Positions 11,243 to 22,400 of a stretch of 64,000 nt of DNA are shown here, in pieces. How positions within the stretch are numbered: the first letter of the stretch is position 1; each line of letters starts with the position of its first letter. This DNA comes from Acestrorhynchus altus (taxonomy: Eukaryota; Chordata; Actinopteri; Characiformes; Acestrorhynchidae). Location: contig CM067507.1 of assembly GCA_034509495.1 (NCBI GenBank), positions 34,035,360 to 34,099,359 on the forward strand, given 5' to 3'. The translations under genes were made by a program, and so were the position numbers. Below the pieces are notes generated by a model, which worked only from the letters and a program-made list of their open reading frames with translations, was not told where the DNA came from and ran no database searches.

Positions 11243-11662
11243 AACACACAGCCAAGATAACAAAGAAGTGGCTTCAGAACAACTCTGTGAATGTCCTTGA
11301 GTGGTCCAGCCAGATCCCAGACTTGAACCAAATTGAACATCTATGGAGATATCTAAAAATGGTTGTGCAACGATGATCCCCATCCAATTGACGGAGCTTA
11401 AGAGGTTCTGCAAAGAAGAATGGGAGAAACATCCCGAATGCTTGTATAAAACTCAAAATCCCTTGAGGCTGTAAATGCTGCCAAAGGAGCTTCAGTAAAG
11501 GCTGTGAATATACATGTACAGGTTATATTTTTCTGTTTTATTTTTAATAAATTAGCAAAGATTTCAAACAAACATTTCTTACTTTGTCATCGTGGGGTAT
11601 TTTGTATAGAATTTTGAGGGAAAACAAATTGAAACCAACAAAAGTGAAGCGCTGTATATTTG
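11243..11662 (+). mobile_element. Tc1-like transposon, 3' end with decayed transposase C-terminus
   Basis: The reading VLEWSSQIPDLNQIEHLWRY contains the PDLNxIEHLW motif that carries the region of the third catalytic acidic residue of Tc1 transposases. It is followed by QR-SPSN and, in another frame, a CCAAAGGAGCTTCAGTAAAG remnant of the AAKGASTKY end. The downstream non-coding part (TAATAAATTAGCAAAGATTT, GTCATCGTGGGGTATTTTGT, AAAGTGAAGCGCTGT) matches the right end of a common fish Tc1 family. Stops and frameshifts make it non-functional, and the 5' two thirds are absent. Confidence 0.88.
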
Positions 11663-11918
11663 TGCAAATGTTCTGTGTTTCTTGGTATGTACATGTGCAT
11701 ATTGTTGTGTTATCATGTTGATCTTATGATGATCTTGATCTTATGATGATCATTTTAGTCTATTTTTAATGTCAGTAGTAAGATTATAGAGCATATTCAG
11801 CATATTTGTTTCATTTTTATTGTACTGAGTTCAATAAATGGCCTCAGTAAATGAACTTTGAGTACAATCTCATGTCTATCTTGTCTGTCTAATTCACTCA
11901 AGCAACAGAACACTTCAC

Positions 11919-11922
<4 letters not shown>
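11663..11922. other. AT-rich spacer
   Basis: Nothing recognised apart from a short ATGATCTTGATCTTATGATG direct repetition near 11720-11750. Confidence 0.4.

Positions 11923-11987
<65 letters not shown>
11923..11987. repeat. (TC)n(TG)n compound microsatellite
   Basis: About 48 bp of TC with one TTTC interruption joined to about 17 bp of TG. Confidence 0.95.
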
Positions 11988-13429
11988 ATCTATCTCTGTC
12001 TGAAGAAACATAAAACTCATTTTAATGTGCTGGATATCAAAGCCCACGTCCAAATGTCCTTGCAAAAGCTAGGAGACCAAAGAAGATGTGAAAGTCAGAG
12101 CCAGGCTCTGATACTGCATTTTATCAGAAATGAGGACACACCCACGCGCACACACAAACATGTCAAAAAGAGGCTTTATATCGTTATGTAAATTGCCTAT
12201 TTTCCTGGACAGAAATAAATGAACAGAGGAAAGAATGACAGTGAAGAAGAAAGAGGCATTAAAAAAGTGCTTTCAATTGTAATCAACAAGCGGCTTATTT
12301 GAGAAGAAGCAGCGAGAGTGAGGGAATGGGGAAATAGGGCTGCTTGAGGTTGACCGCTATTTGATTCAATTCTGATTATCTAGTGATTTGAATTGGTGAT
12401 GGGGTCTTCAGGGGGCAATTCCACTCAGAGGAAGAGTGGAAGTAAAGGTACATGATATACAGTGAAAAAAAATCGTTCTGTATTAGCACCCACAGGTAGG
12501 TGGTCGTCTGTGTGAGTTGGGTTAGTGAGTCATGGAGTCGCCAACATTAAATGACTTAAAGGCTACAGCAGGTACAAGTGGGCCAAATCTGATATTTTGC
12601 AACATATGTCACACAGTTGTGTTATTTGTTTGGCAAAAATAACCAGTAAACCTTCAATTCTGAGTTGGGCCTTTTTTATATATGGTATTTAATTCTGATA
12701 CATATCCGATTCACGGCAATGTGACCCAGTCTTAACAGCCTGATCTTAATTCATGTGAATTTGGGGAACTTGGGGAAACACTGCTCCATGCTTTAAAGAA
12801 ATGGCTAAATGTAAAAAAGAGATGATAAAAACCAAAGAAGTGGTCATGACCAAAAAACTCGAACTCGAACAAATGCTCAGTGACCAACTCGGCCATCAGA
12901 CACCAGAACTCTTATATAGCATGAATGGACCTTTTGCACAATGAAAGAAGTGCAAACTGTTCAGACGAATGCGAGAAGAGAGAGCATCCCATTATTAATC
13001 TATGACATTTTCTAGTGCCTCTCTCTTAGATGTTCCTCCAAGCAGGACAAGAATTTCAGGTGATGCTGCTTTCAGCCATTACACTCCAAACCACAGGAGT
13101 GGGCTCTTCCAGTGGAGCTGAGAGCAACTGAAAATATAGATACATTTCAAAGCAAATACTTATTTAGTCCAGCTTTCATGTAGTGTTTTATAATCACGTG
13201 TTATTATTTATCTAATCTGATTTATTGTTAATTTTTTTATTTACTTATGTATTTTATTACTCTATATTTTATTACTGATCAGTCTTACTTTGTATTCCAC
13301 ACTTTAACATTTTATATTTTTATATCTAACCCATAGTCTTGTTGTTTATTTTACTCACTCACTCATCAATCTTTCATTTTACTTTACGTTCCTTACAAAA
13401 TGAGTTGTAATTATTTGACCTAAAAATCA
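11988..13429. other. Intergenic DNA, nothing recognised
   Basis: Mostly unique, AT-rich after 13140. No credible frame or named repeat. A short ACTC run lies at 13352-13365. Confidence 0.45.
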
Positions 13430-13488
13430 CTTACTCACTGACTCACTCACTCACTGACTCTCTGACTCACTGACTCTCTGACTCACTG
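13430..13488. repeat. ACTCACTG/ACTCTCTG short tandem repeat
   Basis: Imperfect tetra-/octanucleotide array of ACTC, ACTG and CTCTG units. Confidence 0.85.
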
Positions 13489-14050
13489 ATGTTTAGCATT
13501 AGCATTTTTAAAAAATGAGAGCAGGAGTGAAGTTTTGGGTGTGTTGTTAAAAGGGAGAAGACTGGCCTAAAGTCACAACAGCAGGATTTGATAAAAATGC
13601 TATATTAAAATTCTATATAAAATTGTACTTTACGTAAGCATGTGAGAACTGGGTACATTTGATGCTGCTTCCATGACAGTACAACAACTGTTATGAATTA
13701 CAAAAATAAATTGTTGAGATGATCAGGCACCAGTGGTGCTATTGAAGAGCACCTCTGACCTGACCTTGTTCAAAGTGAGATACTCAAAGTTTTAATTTAG
13801 GCATGCATTTGGAACAAAAGGCCATCATTTGTCCTGCTTTTTTATTTTGAAGATTATGAAAAATCAAGATTGAGTCAAGCTCAATCCTGATGAGAGCAAG
13901 TCAAGACCAAGGTCTGAAGAGCCTTAAAGCAATGGCTCAATGAAAATGTTGATTATTCCAAACATAGCATCTGAAGTATGTTTTTTTGGTTTTGCTCTGA
14001 CGCTATAAGGCCATAGGCCAAGGCAGGAATAGTCAACAGATAATGAAAGT
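13489..14050. other. Intergenic DNA, nothing recognised
   Basis: AT-rich unique sequence; may include decayed parts of the adjoining Tc1 relic. Confidence 0.4.
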
Positions 14051-14255
14051 AAAGGTTCTCAGACTTTTGCCCTCACATGTAGGCAATGTTGCATCATTTT
14101 ATGCAATAAATAAAAGAACATGTAATATTTATGTCTCATCTTTTGATTTGGTTCTCCTTGTCTACTTTTAGGACAATCTGATGAAGCTTAAGGTCAAATT
14201 TATGCAGAAATATGGGAAACTTTAAAGGGCTCACAGACTTTTAAGCACCACTGTA
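14051..14255 (+). mobile_element. Tc1-like transposon, right (3') non-coding end
   Basis: GGTTCTCAGACTTTTGCCCT, TGTCTCATCTTTTGATTTGG, CTACTTTTAGGACAATCTGA, TTTATGCAGAAATATGGGAA and the terminus ACTTTTAAGCACCACTGTA match the right end of a widespread fish Tc1 family with terminal repeat TACAGTGGTGCTTGAAAGTTTG. No transposase coding sequence remains. Confidence 0.85.
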
Positions 14256-14700
14256 GACCAACCGCAGTGGTGAGGAGGTGGAGAAGAAACAAACATGCAT
14301 AAACATCCCGTGGAAGCAAATGCTGATTAATTTTATCCTGTAGCTGGATGATACCTCACTCTACAGAACCTTGCAATCTTACTTCTCTTGGTCTCTCTGT
14401 AGATCAGTGTCCCTAAAGCCCTTCTAGTTGGTCAAGTGCACTACTCTGCCTGGACAGCTCAAGCTGTGGCTTGCAAATGTGGTTTTCCTTCTTGTTCCTG
14501 CCTCAGACAAGACACTCCAAGAGTGTTTACAGTTCTGTGGCTCCATGGTTTCTACAGCTCACAGCTACAATAGGCTCCTATGGACTCGGACATCTCGAAC
14601 AGTGGTTTCAAAGCTTGTCAGGCTCCAGCTTCATTTCTGCAAAGAAGGCCTACAGACTGACATGAGAGGAAATCAGATGTCAGTGTCTGACAGTAGAAAC
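14256..14700. other. Intergenic DNA
   Basis: Unique DNA with a 91-codon plus-strand frame at 14428-14703 that overlaps a second frame and has no recognised domain. Confidence 0.4.
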
Positions 14701-15535
14701 TGAAATTAATTGTAGAGGAGCAGAGAAGGCAAGAAAAGATCATCAGTACTTCCAAGCCTGTCAGTTTCTTGAGTTCCTGACCTTTGGCTGTTTGAGAAGA
14801 TTCATCAGAGGCGTGGAATTAAAGAGCGGGCAAAAGAAACAAGTAGAATCACAGCGATCTTTGCTCCCATCCATAAATTCCCCACTTGATAGTGAGCATG
14901 TGGCCACTGAGAGACGGCTCTCTTTTTAATTGCACTCCAGAACAAGCAGTCCATAAAGATGTCAAGACATTGTTAAATATTCATGGAGACAAATCGAGTA
15001 ATGAATTACTGGTTAAATGAGTAATGGCCAGCTAATGTGATTAGAATAGACAAGCAGTGCCCTTTGCCAGATCAATCTAGCTTTGAGAGCTACCCCACCA
15101 TACATCTTATTCAGACTCAGAGAGGTGATTTAAATAGTGCTCTGCAATACAACTGCCTATCAAGGTGCTGCAGAAGTGATGCTATTGCAGGATAAAACTG
15201 ACATTATGCTAAATGTGTTTTCCCTCCTTTGCGAGGAAGAAAACACACGCAGCATTTATTATTAATATGTGGCCTTTTGCGTTAGAGTGACAGTTTGACC
15301 TATGAATGGAACGCTGGATCGGGTGTTGATAAGGGAATAGAGCTTCAACTATCTGCGTTGAGGTGCTTCGCTGGCTTTCAAACAATTAATCATTCAATCG
15401 TCCCACACCCTTGAATGGCTTTATGTACAGTCTTGCATGCTAGAGTCCATTTGGGAGAGGCAGAGGGCTTTGCTCCTCCTATGGGAATGTATATATATGT
15501 GGGACTCCAGAGTCTGACCACTCAGCTGCTTTTGC
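14701..15535. promoter_or_regulatory. Conserved-looking non-coding island (candidate CNE cluster)
   Basis: About 0.8 kb free of simple repeats and transposons, with balanced composition and many homeodomain- and SOX-type words (TAAT/ATTA, for example GAGTAATGAATTACTGG, CAATTAATCATTCAATCG; TTTATTATTAATATGTG). No long open frame crosses it. This texture is typical of vertebrate conserved non-coding elements, but conservation itself cannot be seen from a single sequence. Confidence 0.35.
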
Positions 15536-15994
15536 ATGCCCTCTAATGGTCAATATGGGAAGTGCATATACAAAAATAATATTTCTTACTATCAAAATCA
15601 CACCCTGTGGTTGGGAATAACACAGCCATGACAGTGATCATTTCAATTGCCTCATTACATTCATTGTCTCCTCATAAAACTTTGTAAATTTACTAAGCAA
15701 TACAAGAGCACCAAGACCCGATCTGAGTGTATCGAGTATCTCTATCTGTCTATCCAGCCTGAGAGAGAGTGTGTGAGTTTAGAGAATGTATGGTGTAGCT
15801 ATGATGATGCTTTGAAGCTCACAGGAGCTTGCACTGCAGTTTTAACTCTCTCGTCCCCCTGTAGCTTCATTCATCTGGGCAGCTGAGCCATGTCTCATGC
15901 TCAGACAGACCCCCAGTGCCCATACTACTACCAAATGATTTGCTGACCATGATATTACTGTTCTTTATTGGCCAGCCAACTCTCTGGACCATAG

Positions 15995-15998
<4 letters not shown>
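15536..15998. other. Intergenic DNA
   Basis: Nothing recognised. A weak CTCF-like word, GCCCTCTAATGGTCA, lies at 15539-15553. Confidence 0.4.
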
Positions 15999-16053
<55 letters not shown>

Positions 16054-16068
16054 CTCTCTCTCTTTCTG
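15999..16068. repeat. (TC)n microsatellite
   Basis: About 52 bp of pure TC plus an interrupted tail (AATCTCTCTCTCTTTC). Confidence 0.95.
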
Positions 16069-16339
16069 ATAGACAGCAGCTGCACTCCCCATCACAGTGT
16101 CTCAGTCTATACCCAGCCTTTGAAGTGTATGTTGGGCCTTTCTCTGATTGTTGCCCATCACAAAAAAAATAGGCCTAATAAGTGACTACAGAAAAAAACA
16201 CACACGAGGGAAAAAAAATGAGAGTTAATTTATTTACATGGTTATCATACAAGGAAAAAAAGAGACTTGCTTGAAAGCTTCAAAGGAAACAACATCCCTG
16301 CGCTTGGTCACTATGGGGTGTCTGTCTGATTGACTGAGC

Positions 16340-16680
16340 GGGCAAAGTTCCCATAGTCCTCTTTGTGTCCGGCAGCTTTTGAAATTCTCCCAGTCTGGGA
16401 ATGGAGCGCCTGTGGCAGAAGATGATAAATTAGAAATACATCAGTTTCCCCCCAAATCAGTTGATTCACGCACAGCCTCATATGACAAGGGAGCCGGAGT
16501 CCTCATAAAGAGGAACATTGTTGATTATCACACAGAAAAATTAAAGGACAATAAGGTCTGATGCCTTTCGCTTCTGCGGCTGAAGTGATTATATTCTATT
16601 GGTATAGCTGCTGTGCCCCCTCCTCCGGCAATGTAATTTGATTTATTTCAGGGGACCGTAACTCATGGGTGTCCTGATGC
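16340..16680. promoter_or_regulatory. Conserved-looking non-coding island (candidate CNE)
   Basis: Repeat-free sequence with SOX-like ACATTGTTGATTATC and AAAGGACAATAAGG words and a GC-rich CCCCCTCCTCCGGCAATG patch. The only frame (16379-16561 plus, 60 codons) has no recognisable domain. Function is inferred from composition only. Confidence 0.3.
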
Positions 16681-17682
16681 AGCTACTTGAAATACATTTT
16701 TTTAAATTAATGCATGCAGCACTCTCACATATAAACTATTTAGAAGACTTTCCTCTAAAAATAATTGAAAAAAGGGTGTTATTTTAATGATGGAACTAAA
16801 ACTGCTGGTTTTCACTGAACAAATGAACGACTAAAATAAATAAACAAATGAACTCCTTATACTGAGTCATTTAGCCAGCATTTGTCCTTTATTTCTGTAA
16901 GACAACTTATCAATATCCATTCATTTAAATAATGTAATAATATAGTTTAGAAATGAACATAGAGATAAAAATAACATTGATGATTTCAGTTAATCTGATT
17001 CAGTTCTGCTTTGAAACCAGGAGGAAAAGGTACTGTAAGCTAGCAATATTATATCAGCTCTACACATTTTATAATACGATCTAAACATGTAATTCATGTT
17101 GTAATATATAGTTCATTGTAACAACATATTACACCAAGCAAGAGGTTTCTTTATAAAAACAAAATAAAAACTTTTAAAATATGCAATATTTGAACAAAAT
17201 AAGTCCTGCCATCCAGACACAGCCCTGTATATTGGTCTGTAATGATGCAGAAATGGAGGTAAAACAGGCCGCTGCTATTTTAACAGCCGAGATATCAGAA
17301 CCAACACTGCACAGCATAAACTGTCAGAGCTAGTGCCAGTGCATAGTGCATGAACAGGAGAAGAGACAAGGTTTCCAGGTAAATACCCACTGCATTTACA
17401 TATGCTTGCTTTTTGATGAATGGCGTCCATAAATTTGCATTGAGGTTTGTGACTAGTAAACGTCTGACTGCAATTTAAATAAAACAAGGTATTTGTTGTT
17501 GTTTGAATTCTGCTGTTACTTTTTTTTATACGTCAGACCTGCTGTGAGGTGACTGCCTGCACGCTCCCATGCCTATACATACAGTGCTTTGCAAAAGTCA
17601 CAAACTTAGCTTTATTTATTCAATAACACAGCAAAAAAAACATGTTAATTATTATTTAAATGACACATTTTTTTAAAAGGCT
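16681..17682. other. AT-rich intergenic DNA
   Basis: No recognised gene. CAGTGCTTTGCAAAAGTCAC at 17582-17601 resembles Tc1 terminal repeats of the type CAGTGCCTTGCAAAAGTATT, but nothing downstream confirms an element. Confidence 0.4.
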
Positions 17683-19206
17683 GTACAGTGCTGAATGCAC
17701 CTACAGTACTGACTCTCAGACCCACTCGAACAACAAAACATGACAAACATCACACAGTACAGATACAGTCCAAAAAGCACAGACCTTGCTGAATAGCACA
17801 GACAATACTGAATAGTACATGTCATGCCAAAGAGCAAAGAGCATACCGCATAACACAGAGCGTAGTGAACTGAGACCAAACTGTGCCAAATAGCACAAAA
17901 AGTACTGAATAGTACAGAAGGCCCTGAACAGCTTAGAACCTAATGAATAGCAAATGCTGTACCAAATAGCACATACAGTACTGAATAGCACATACAGTAC
18001 TGAATAGCACATACAGTACAGAATAGCATACTCATTATTCATACAATAGCACTGATAGTACAGAATATCACATACAGAACTGAATAACACATCTACTACA
18101 GAATAGCACAGACAGTACTGAATAGCACAGGCAGTACTGAATAAAATAGAAAGTATTGAATAGGACAGACAGAACTGAATAGGACAGACAGAACTGAATA
18201 GCACAGACAGAACTGAATAACAGACAGAACTGAATAGCACAGACGGTACTGAATAGGACAGACAGAACTGAATAGCACAGACAGAACTGAATAACAGACA
18301 GAACTGAATAGGACAGACGGTACTGAATAGGACAGACAGAACTGAATACCACAGACAGTACTGAATAAAACAGAAACTACTGAATAGGACAGACAGAACT
18401 GAATGCCACAGACAGCACTGAATAAAACAGACAGTACTGAATGAAACAGACAGTATTCAATAGCACAGACAGTACTGAATAAAACAGAAACTACTGAATA
18501 GGACAGACAGAACTGAATGCCACAGACAGCACTGAATAAAACAGACAGTACTGAATGAAACAGACAGTATTCAATAGCACAGACAGTACTGAATAAAACA
18601 GAAAGTACTGAATAGGACAGACAGAACTGAATGCCACAGACAGCACTGAATAAAACAGACAGTACTGAATGAAACAGACAGTATTCAATAGCACAGACAG
18701 TACTGAATAAAACAGAAAGTACTGAATAGGACAGACAGAACTGAATGCCACAGACAGCACTGAATAAAACAGACAGAACTGAATAACACAGACAGTACTG
18801 AATAAAACAGACAGAACTGAATAGCACAGACAGTACTGAATAAAACAGACAGTACTGAATAAAACAGAAAGTACTGAATAGCACACTCAATAGTGAATAA
18901 CACAGACAGTACTGAATAAAACAGACAGTACTGAATAAAACAGAAAGTACTGAATAGCACACTCAATAGTGAATAACACAGACAGTACTGAATAAAACAG
19001 ACAGTACTGAATAAAACAGAAAGTACTGAATAAAACAGAAAGTACTGAATAAAACAGAAAGTACTGAATAGCACACTCAATAGTGAATAGCGCAGACAGT
19101 ACTGAATAGCACAGACAGTACTGAATAAAACAGACAGTACTGAATAGCGCAGACAGAACTGAATAGCACAAACAGAACAGAATAGCACAGACAGAACTAA
19201 ATAGAA
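17683..19206. repeat. 19-bp minisatellite, about 1.5 kb, with 114-bp higher-order repeat
   Basis: The unit is ACAGACAGTACTGAATAGC and variants (GGACAGACAGAACTGAATA, AAAACAGACAGTACTGAAT). Units are diverged at the left (17.7-18.1 kb) and more uniform from 18.1 to 19.1 kb. A marker variant CAGTATTCAATAGC recurs at 18451, 18565 and 18679, exactly 114 bp (six units) apart. A second marker, CACTCAATAGTG, recurs at 18884, 18960 and 19074 (four and six units apart). Because 19 is not divisible by 3 and the unit lacks stops on the minus strand, several minus frames stay open for up to 288 codons. These are repeat artefacts. Confidence 0.95.
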
Positions 19207-19960
19207 GAACATGTAACACCACAGGATATGACACACAGTACACACTAGCACAGACAGCAGATTCAGAAAAGACAGCTGCACCAGCCATAGCAACAATAGT
19301 ACTTAGACAGACAGTGCACACAGCAGCACTGAGTAACAGTTTATCCTCCGCATTAGCCTCGAAGCCCCTGTGCAAGCAAGGCCTTGCCCGCACCTCAGCC
19401 TTTATCATAAATATCAGCAGTGGAAAGGTTATATTTAGATCGATCTCTGTGTTTGTCCTATTTCGCTGTATGACGGATGCGGCTCTACATGAAAAAAATG
19501 CTGCTTGATGGAGGAGGCCAAGCAGCACATAGTTAACAAGCTGAAAGCAGGCAGGGGAAGAAGCGCAGAGCGTGAAATATCAGCACTTGTTTAAAGGTTA
19601 CTTCAATATAACTTTCTTTGAGCGAAAGCTCATCTTTCTGGGTTTGTGTGCATGTTCTGTGTTTTCTTCTTTTTGCTTCATCTAAAGAGAAATGTTACTC
19701 CCTGCTTGCTTGTGTGTGTTATAGCCAGAACAGACTGGCTTCGCCGATGTCCCACGCTGAATATGACCATAGATTTTATTGATAATCCATTACTATGCCT
19801 TCATTGCTTTGGAATGGTTGCAGTAGGCCTAGTTCATGATCACTTTATTATAAGCCATAATCAATCAGCTGGTCCCTGCAGGGAAGTTCTGTAAATTGAA
19901 TCAATACTTGACCTGTGACTGTTATTTACAGCCAACAGGCCTGTACACTTTATTATTGTG

Positions 19961-19963
<3 letters not shown>
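19207..19963. other. Intergenic DNA with a conserved-looking patch
   Basis: 19330-19560 is repeat-free and of higher complexity (AGCCTCGAAGCCCCTGTGC, GCTGCTTGATGGAGGAGG) and could be a CNE. No recognised coding sequence. Confidence 0.35.

Positions 19964-20024
<61 letters not shown>
19964..20024. repeat. (TTA)n microsatellite
   Basis: About 20 uninterrupted TTA triplets. Confidence 0.97.
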
Positions 20025-20025
<1 letters not shown>

Positions 20026-20269
20026 GTAGTATTTTTATTTATTTAAATAAAAGTTCCAAAATTGGATTTTGGCTTGGCAGATCTGTTCTGTAATTGGGGT
20101 AGAACCTTTACAGGGAACTTTCCAGTATCAGTCATTTAAAATTGGTTCTCCTGTATTTTTGGTTGTATTTCACAGTCATCTTATTTAAGATCATAGCAAC
20201 ACCCACACCTCTATTGTTTGTTCATATGTAAACCAGAGTTAGGGCATAGAAACAATAGCTTTGTGCCTG

Positions 20270-20490
20270 TCAGTTCCCAGGTGGTCATTAGCAGGGACCT
20301 TTGGGGATGCAGTAAATCTCCCGGCCTGGCCTTTCGACTGCCCAGAGCAAATGGGTCATTAGAGATGACACTAATGCATGATCCTGATTAGCGGCCACAC
20401 CTCTGCAACGCCACTGAGTCTGGCCATGTGACATCTGACCGTACGACATCCCGCTGCATTAGGGGTAAATGATGAGGAAAAAGACATGAC
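20270..20490. promoter_or_regulatory. Conserved-looking non-coding island (candidate CNE)
   Basis: Repeat-free, higher-GC sequence with CATTAG/TAATGC words (GGTCATTAGCAGGGACC, GGGTCATTAGAGATGAC, ACTAATGCATGATCCTG) and no open frame of note. Assignment rests on composition only. Confidence 0.3.
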
Positions 20491-20514
20491 CTTTCAGAGA
20501 GCAACAGATACTGA

Positions 20515-20926
20515 CCTAACACAAGCAGAGAGGAGAAAAAGGAGAGATGGATAAATGAGGGAACATAGCAGAGGAGAGAACTGAGGAGAGGAGAGGAGAG
20601 GAGCTGGAAAAATGAGAAAATATGAGAGGAGAAAAGAAGAAAGGAGATGAGAGGAGTGGAGAGGATAGTTCAAAGAAGGAGAAAGAGGAGATGAAATATA
20701 GTAGGTGAAAAGAGGAGAGGAAAAAAGAGGGGAACTGAATGAAGAACAATGAAGGAAAGACAGAAAATGAGAGAAGTTGGGGGAGAAAGGAGAAGAGAAA
20801 AGTGTTGTGAAAAAGCAGAGGCATGGAAGGGAGAGCTGGAAAAAGAAGAGAAAAGCAAATGTGAGGAAGAGAAGAGAAGAGAAGAGAAGAGAAGAGAAGA
20901 GAAGAGAAGAGAAGAGAAGAGAAGAG
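20515..20926. repeat. Polypurine tract ending in (GAAGA)n
   Basis: About 410 bp almost entirely A and G on the plus strand, with GGAGA motifs on the left and a pure GAAGA pentamer array at 20866-20926. Both strands show long Lys/Glu/Arg or Leu/Ser/Phe frames (for example 158 codons on the minus strand), explained by the purine bias. Confidence 0.92.
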
Positions 20927-21317
20927 GTGTATGCAACATGGAAAATATTTTTTGAGCTCTGCCATAGCATGTCACATGTCAGACCTCAGGCCTGCTGTGC
21001 AGTGACCGCCTGAGGTGTGTGAGCGAGTGTGTGTGTATAGGTGTGAGTGAGTGTGCCTGTACATATGTGTTCATGTCTGTCGTTCAGGCAAATGTTCTTG
21101 GACAGGTGATGTGGGTGAATATTCCATTAGGTTGATACAGAATCTCCCCCTCAGCATGCCGCTGATGAAGCCCCTGAGTAAGGCCTGTCAAGCCTAGGGT
21201 CGGTGTGATGGAGCGACCCCACCATGGTGCACTCAAGCCTTGGCTTACACCTATGTTCCACCGCTGGGGAGGAACCACTGGGAGGCAATGGTCGATACAA
21301 TGTAGTCCAGATGTGAA

Positions 21318-21320
<3 letters not shown>

Positions 21321-21357
<37 letters not shown>
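21321..21357. repeat. (TG)n microsatellite
   Basis: About 18 TG units. A sparser GTGTGAG-rich stretch precedes it at 21015-21070. Confidence 0.93.
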
Positions 21358-21358
<1 letters not shown>

Positions 21359-22094
21359 GTACACTATAGGATGTACAAGAATGTACCAGTTTCTGCCCAC
21401 AGGTCACACAAATGCTTGACAGCAGTTCATGATCTCCCCTTCTCCTCTTCATCGTTTCCTCCTTCCAGTCATTTCAGTCCATTTCAGTCACTACCGTTCT
21501 TCTGTCCAAACATGATTCCTTCAAGACATTACAAATATAATTATTTGGTTTGAGGGTCGTGGTCCAGCCCTCTTCAACACTGCAGGCAGCTTCAGTCAGA
21601 CACTAAATGAGCTGTTAGGGGGGGATGACACTGAAAATGGTTTATAATGAGGTTTATAAGTTATGGAAGTATTATAAGTGTCAGTATCACCAAGGATTTA
21701 ATTCCAAAATGTGTTTTAGAGTATATATTGTAAAAGAAATTTGATGGTCTTATCCCAGTCTGGTCCCAAGAGGAGTTCATACACATGTGGTTAAATGCCA
21801 TTTCAGAAATCAGGCAATGTGTCCTGTATACAGGTTGAATCGACAGAAATCAATCGATTTGATCAGAGAATATGACAAAGCAAAGTAACCCGAACCTAAA
21901 CCTTACTGTAACACCATCTAATTTTCTAACCCTATTCTTAACTCTAACCGCATTCTAAATTAATGCATCACCCGCATCTAATGCCAGCATACCCCTCCCC
22001 TTTACCTTAATCTAGAACGTGAAAACCATCCATTCCTGTTTTAAAAGCTCAGGTCAAAAAGGCAAACTTTGGTTCTGGGTATTGTGGTTTCTTC
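21358..22094. other. Intergenic DNA with degenerate CTAACC stretch
   Basis: 21889-21960 contains AACCTAAACCTTA, TTCTAACCCTATTC and CTCTAACCGCA, a degenerate telomere-like simple sequence. Otherwise nothing recognised. Confidence 0.45.
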
Positions 22095-22400
22095 TTCGTG
22101 CACATTCTCAGCTGGCTGCTCAGTGACCCAGAGTCCTCTTTTCAGATGAAAGTAAATTCTGCATTTCATCTGGAAATCAAGAGTCCAAGAGTCCCATCTC
22201 AAGCTCCTAGAGTCTGGACGAAGAGTGGAAAGGCACAGAATCCTAGTCCAGTGTGAAGTTACCCAGTTTGTGATGGTTCAGGAGGCCATGTCATCTGCTG
22301 GTGTTGGTCTATTACGTTTTACCAAGTCCAGAGTCACCACAGTGTCACCTGACCAGCTTTATGGAGATGCTCATTTCCTTTTCCAGCAGGAATCAAACCA
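22095..22400 (+). mobile_element. Tc1-like transposase relic (catalytic core fragment)
   Basis: TTTTCAGATGAAAGTAAATT (FSDESKF, region of the first catalytic Asp) is followed by GGAAATCAAG, GTCTGGACGAAGAGTGG and GTGAAGTTACCCAGTTTGTG. The readable protein segment EAMSSAGVGLLRFTKSRV then aligns to the AMSSAGVGPLCFIKSKVN block of fish Tc1 transposases. LYGDAHFLFQQE matches LYGDADFIFQQD; the expected Asp after FQQ is Glu here. A stretch between TKSRV and QLYGDA is deleted, frames change at least twice, and everything downstream of the second catalytic position is lost. It is a dead copy from a different Tc1 family than the one at 7.4 and 55.3 kb. Confidence 0.85.

Noticed and set aside
17582..17682. 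Tc1 element beginning with CAGTGCTTTGCAAAAGTCAC
   Set aside because: Only a ~20-bp terminal-repeat resemblance; nothing downstream matches before the minisatellite starts.
18096..18962. 288-codon minus-strand frame as a protein gene
   Set aside because: It is a translation of the 19-bp minisatellite, open in several phases, with no unique sequence, domain or gene context.
20494..20970. 158-codon Ser/Leu/Phe-rich minus frame and overlapping Lys/Glu plus frames
   Set aside because: Explained by the polypurine tract; no codon structure beyond base bias.
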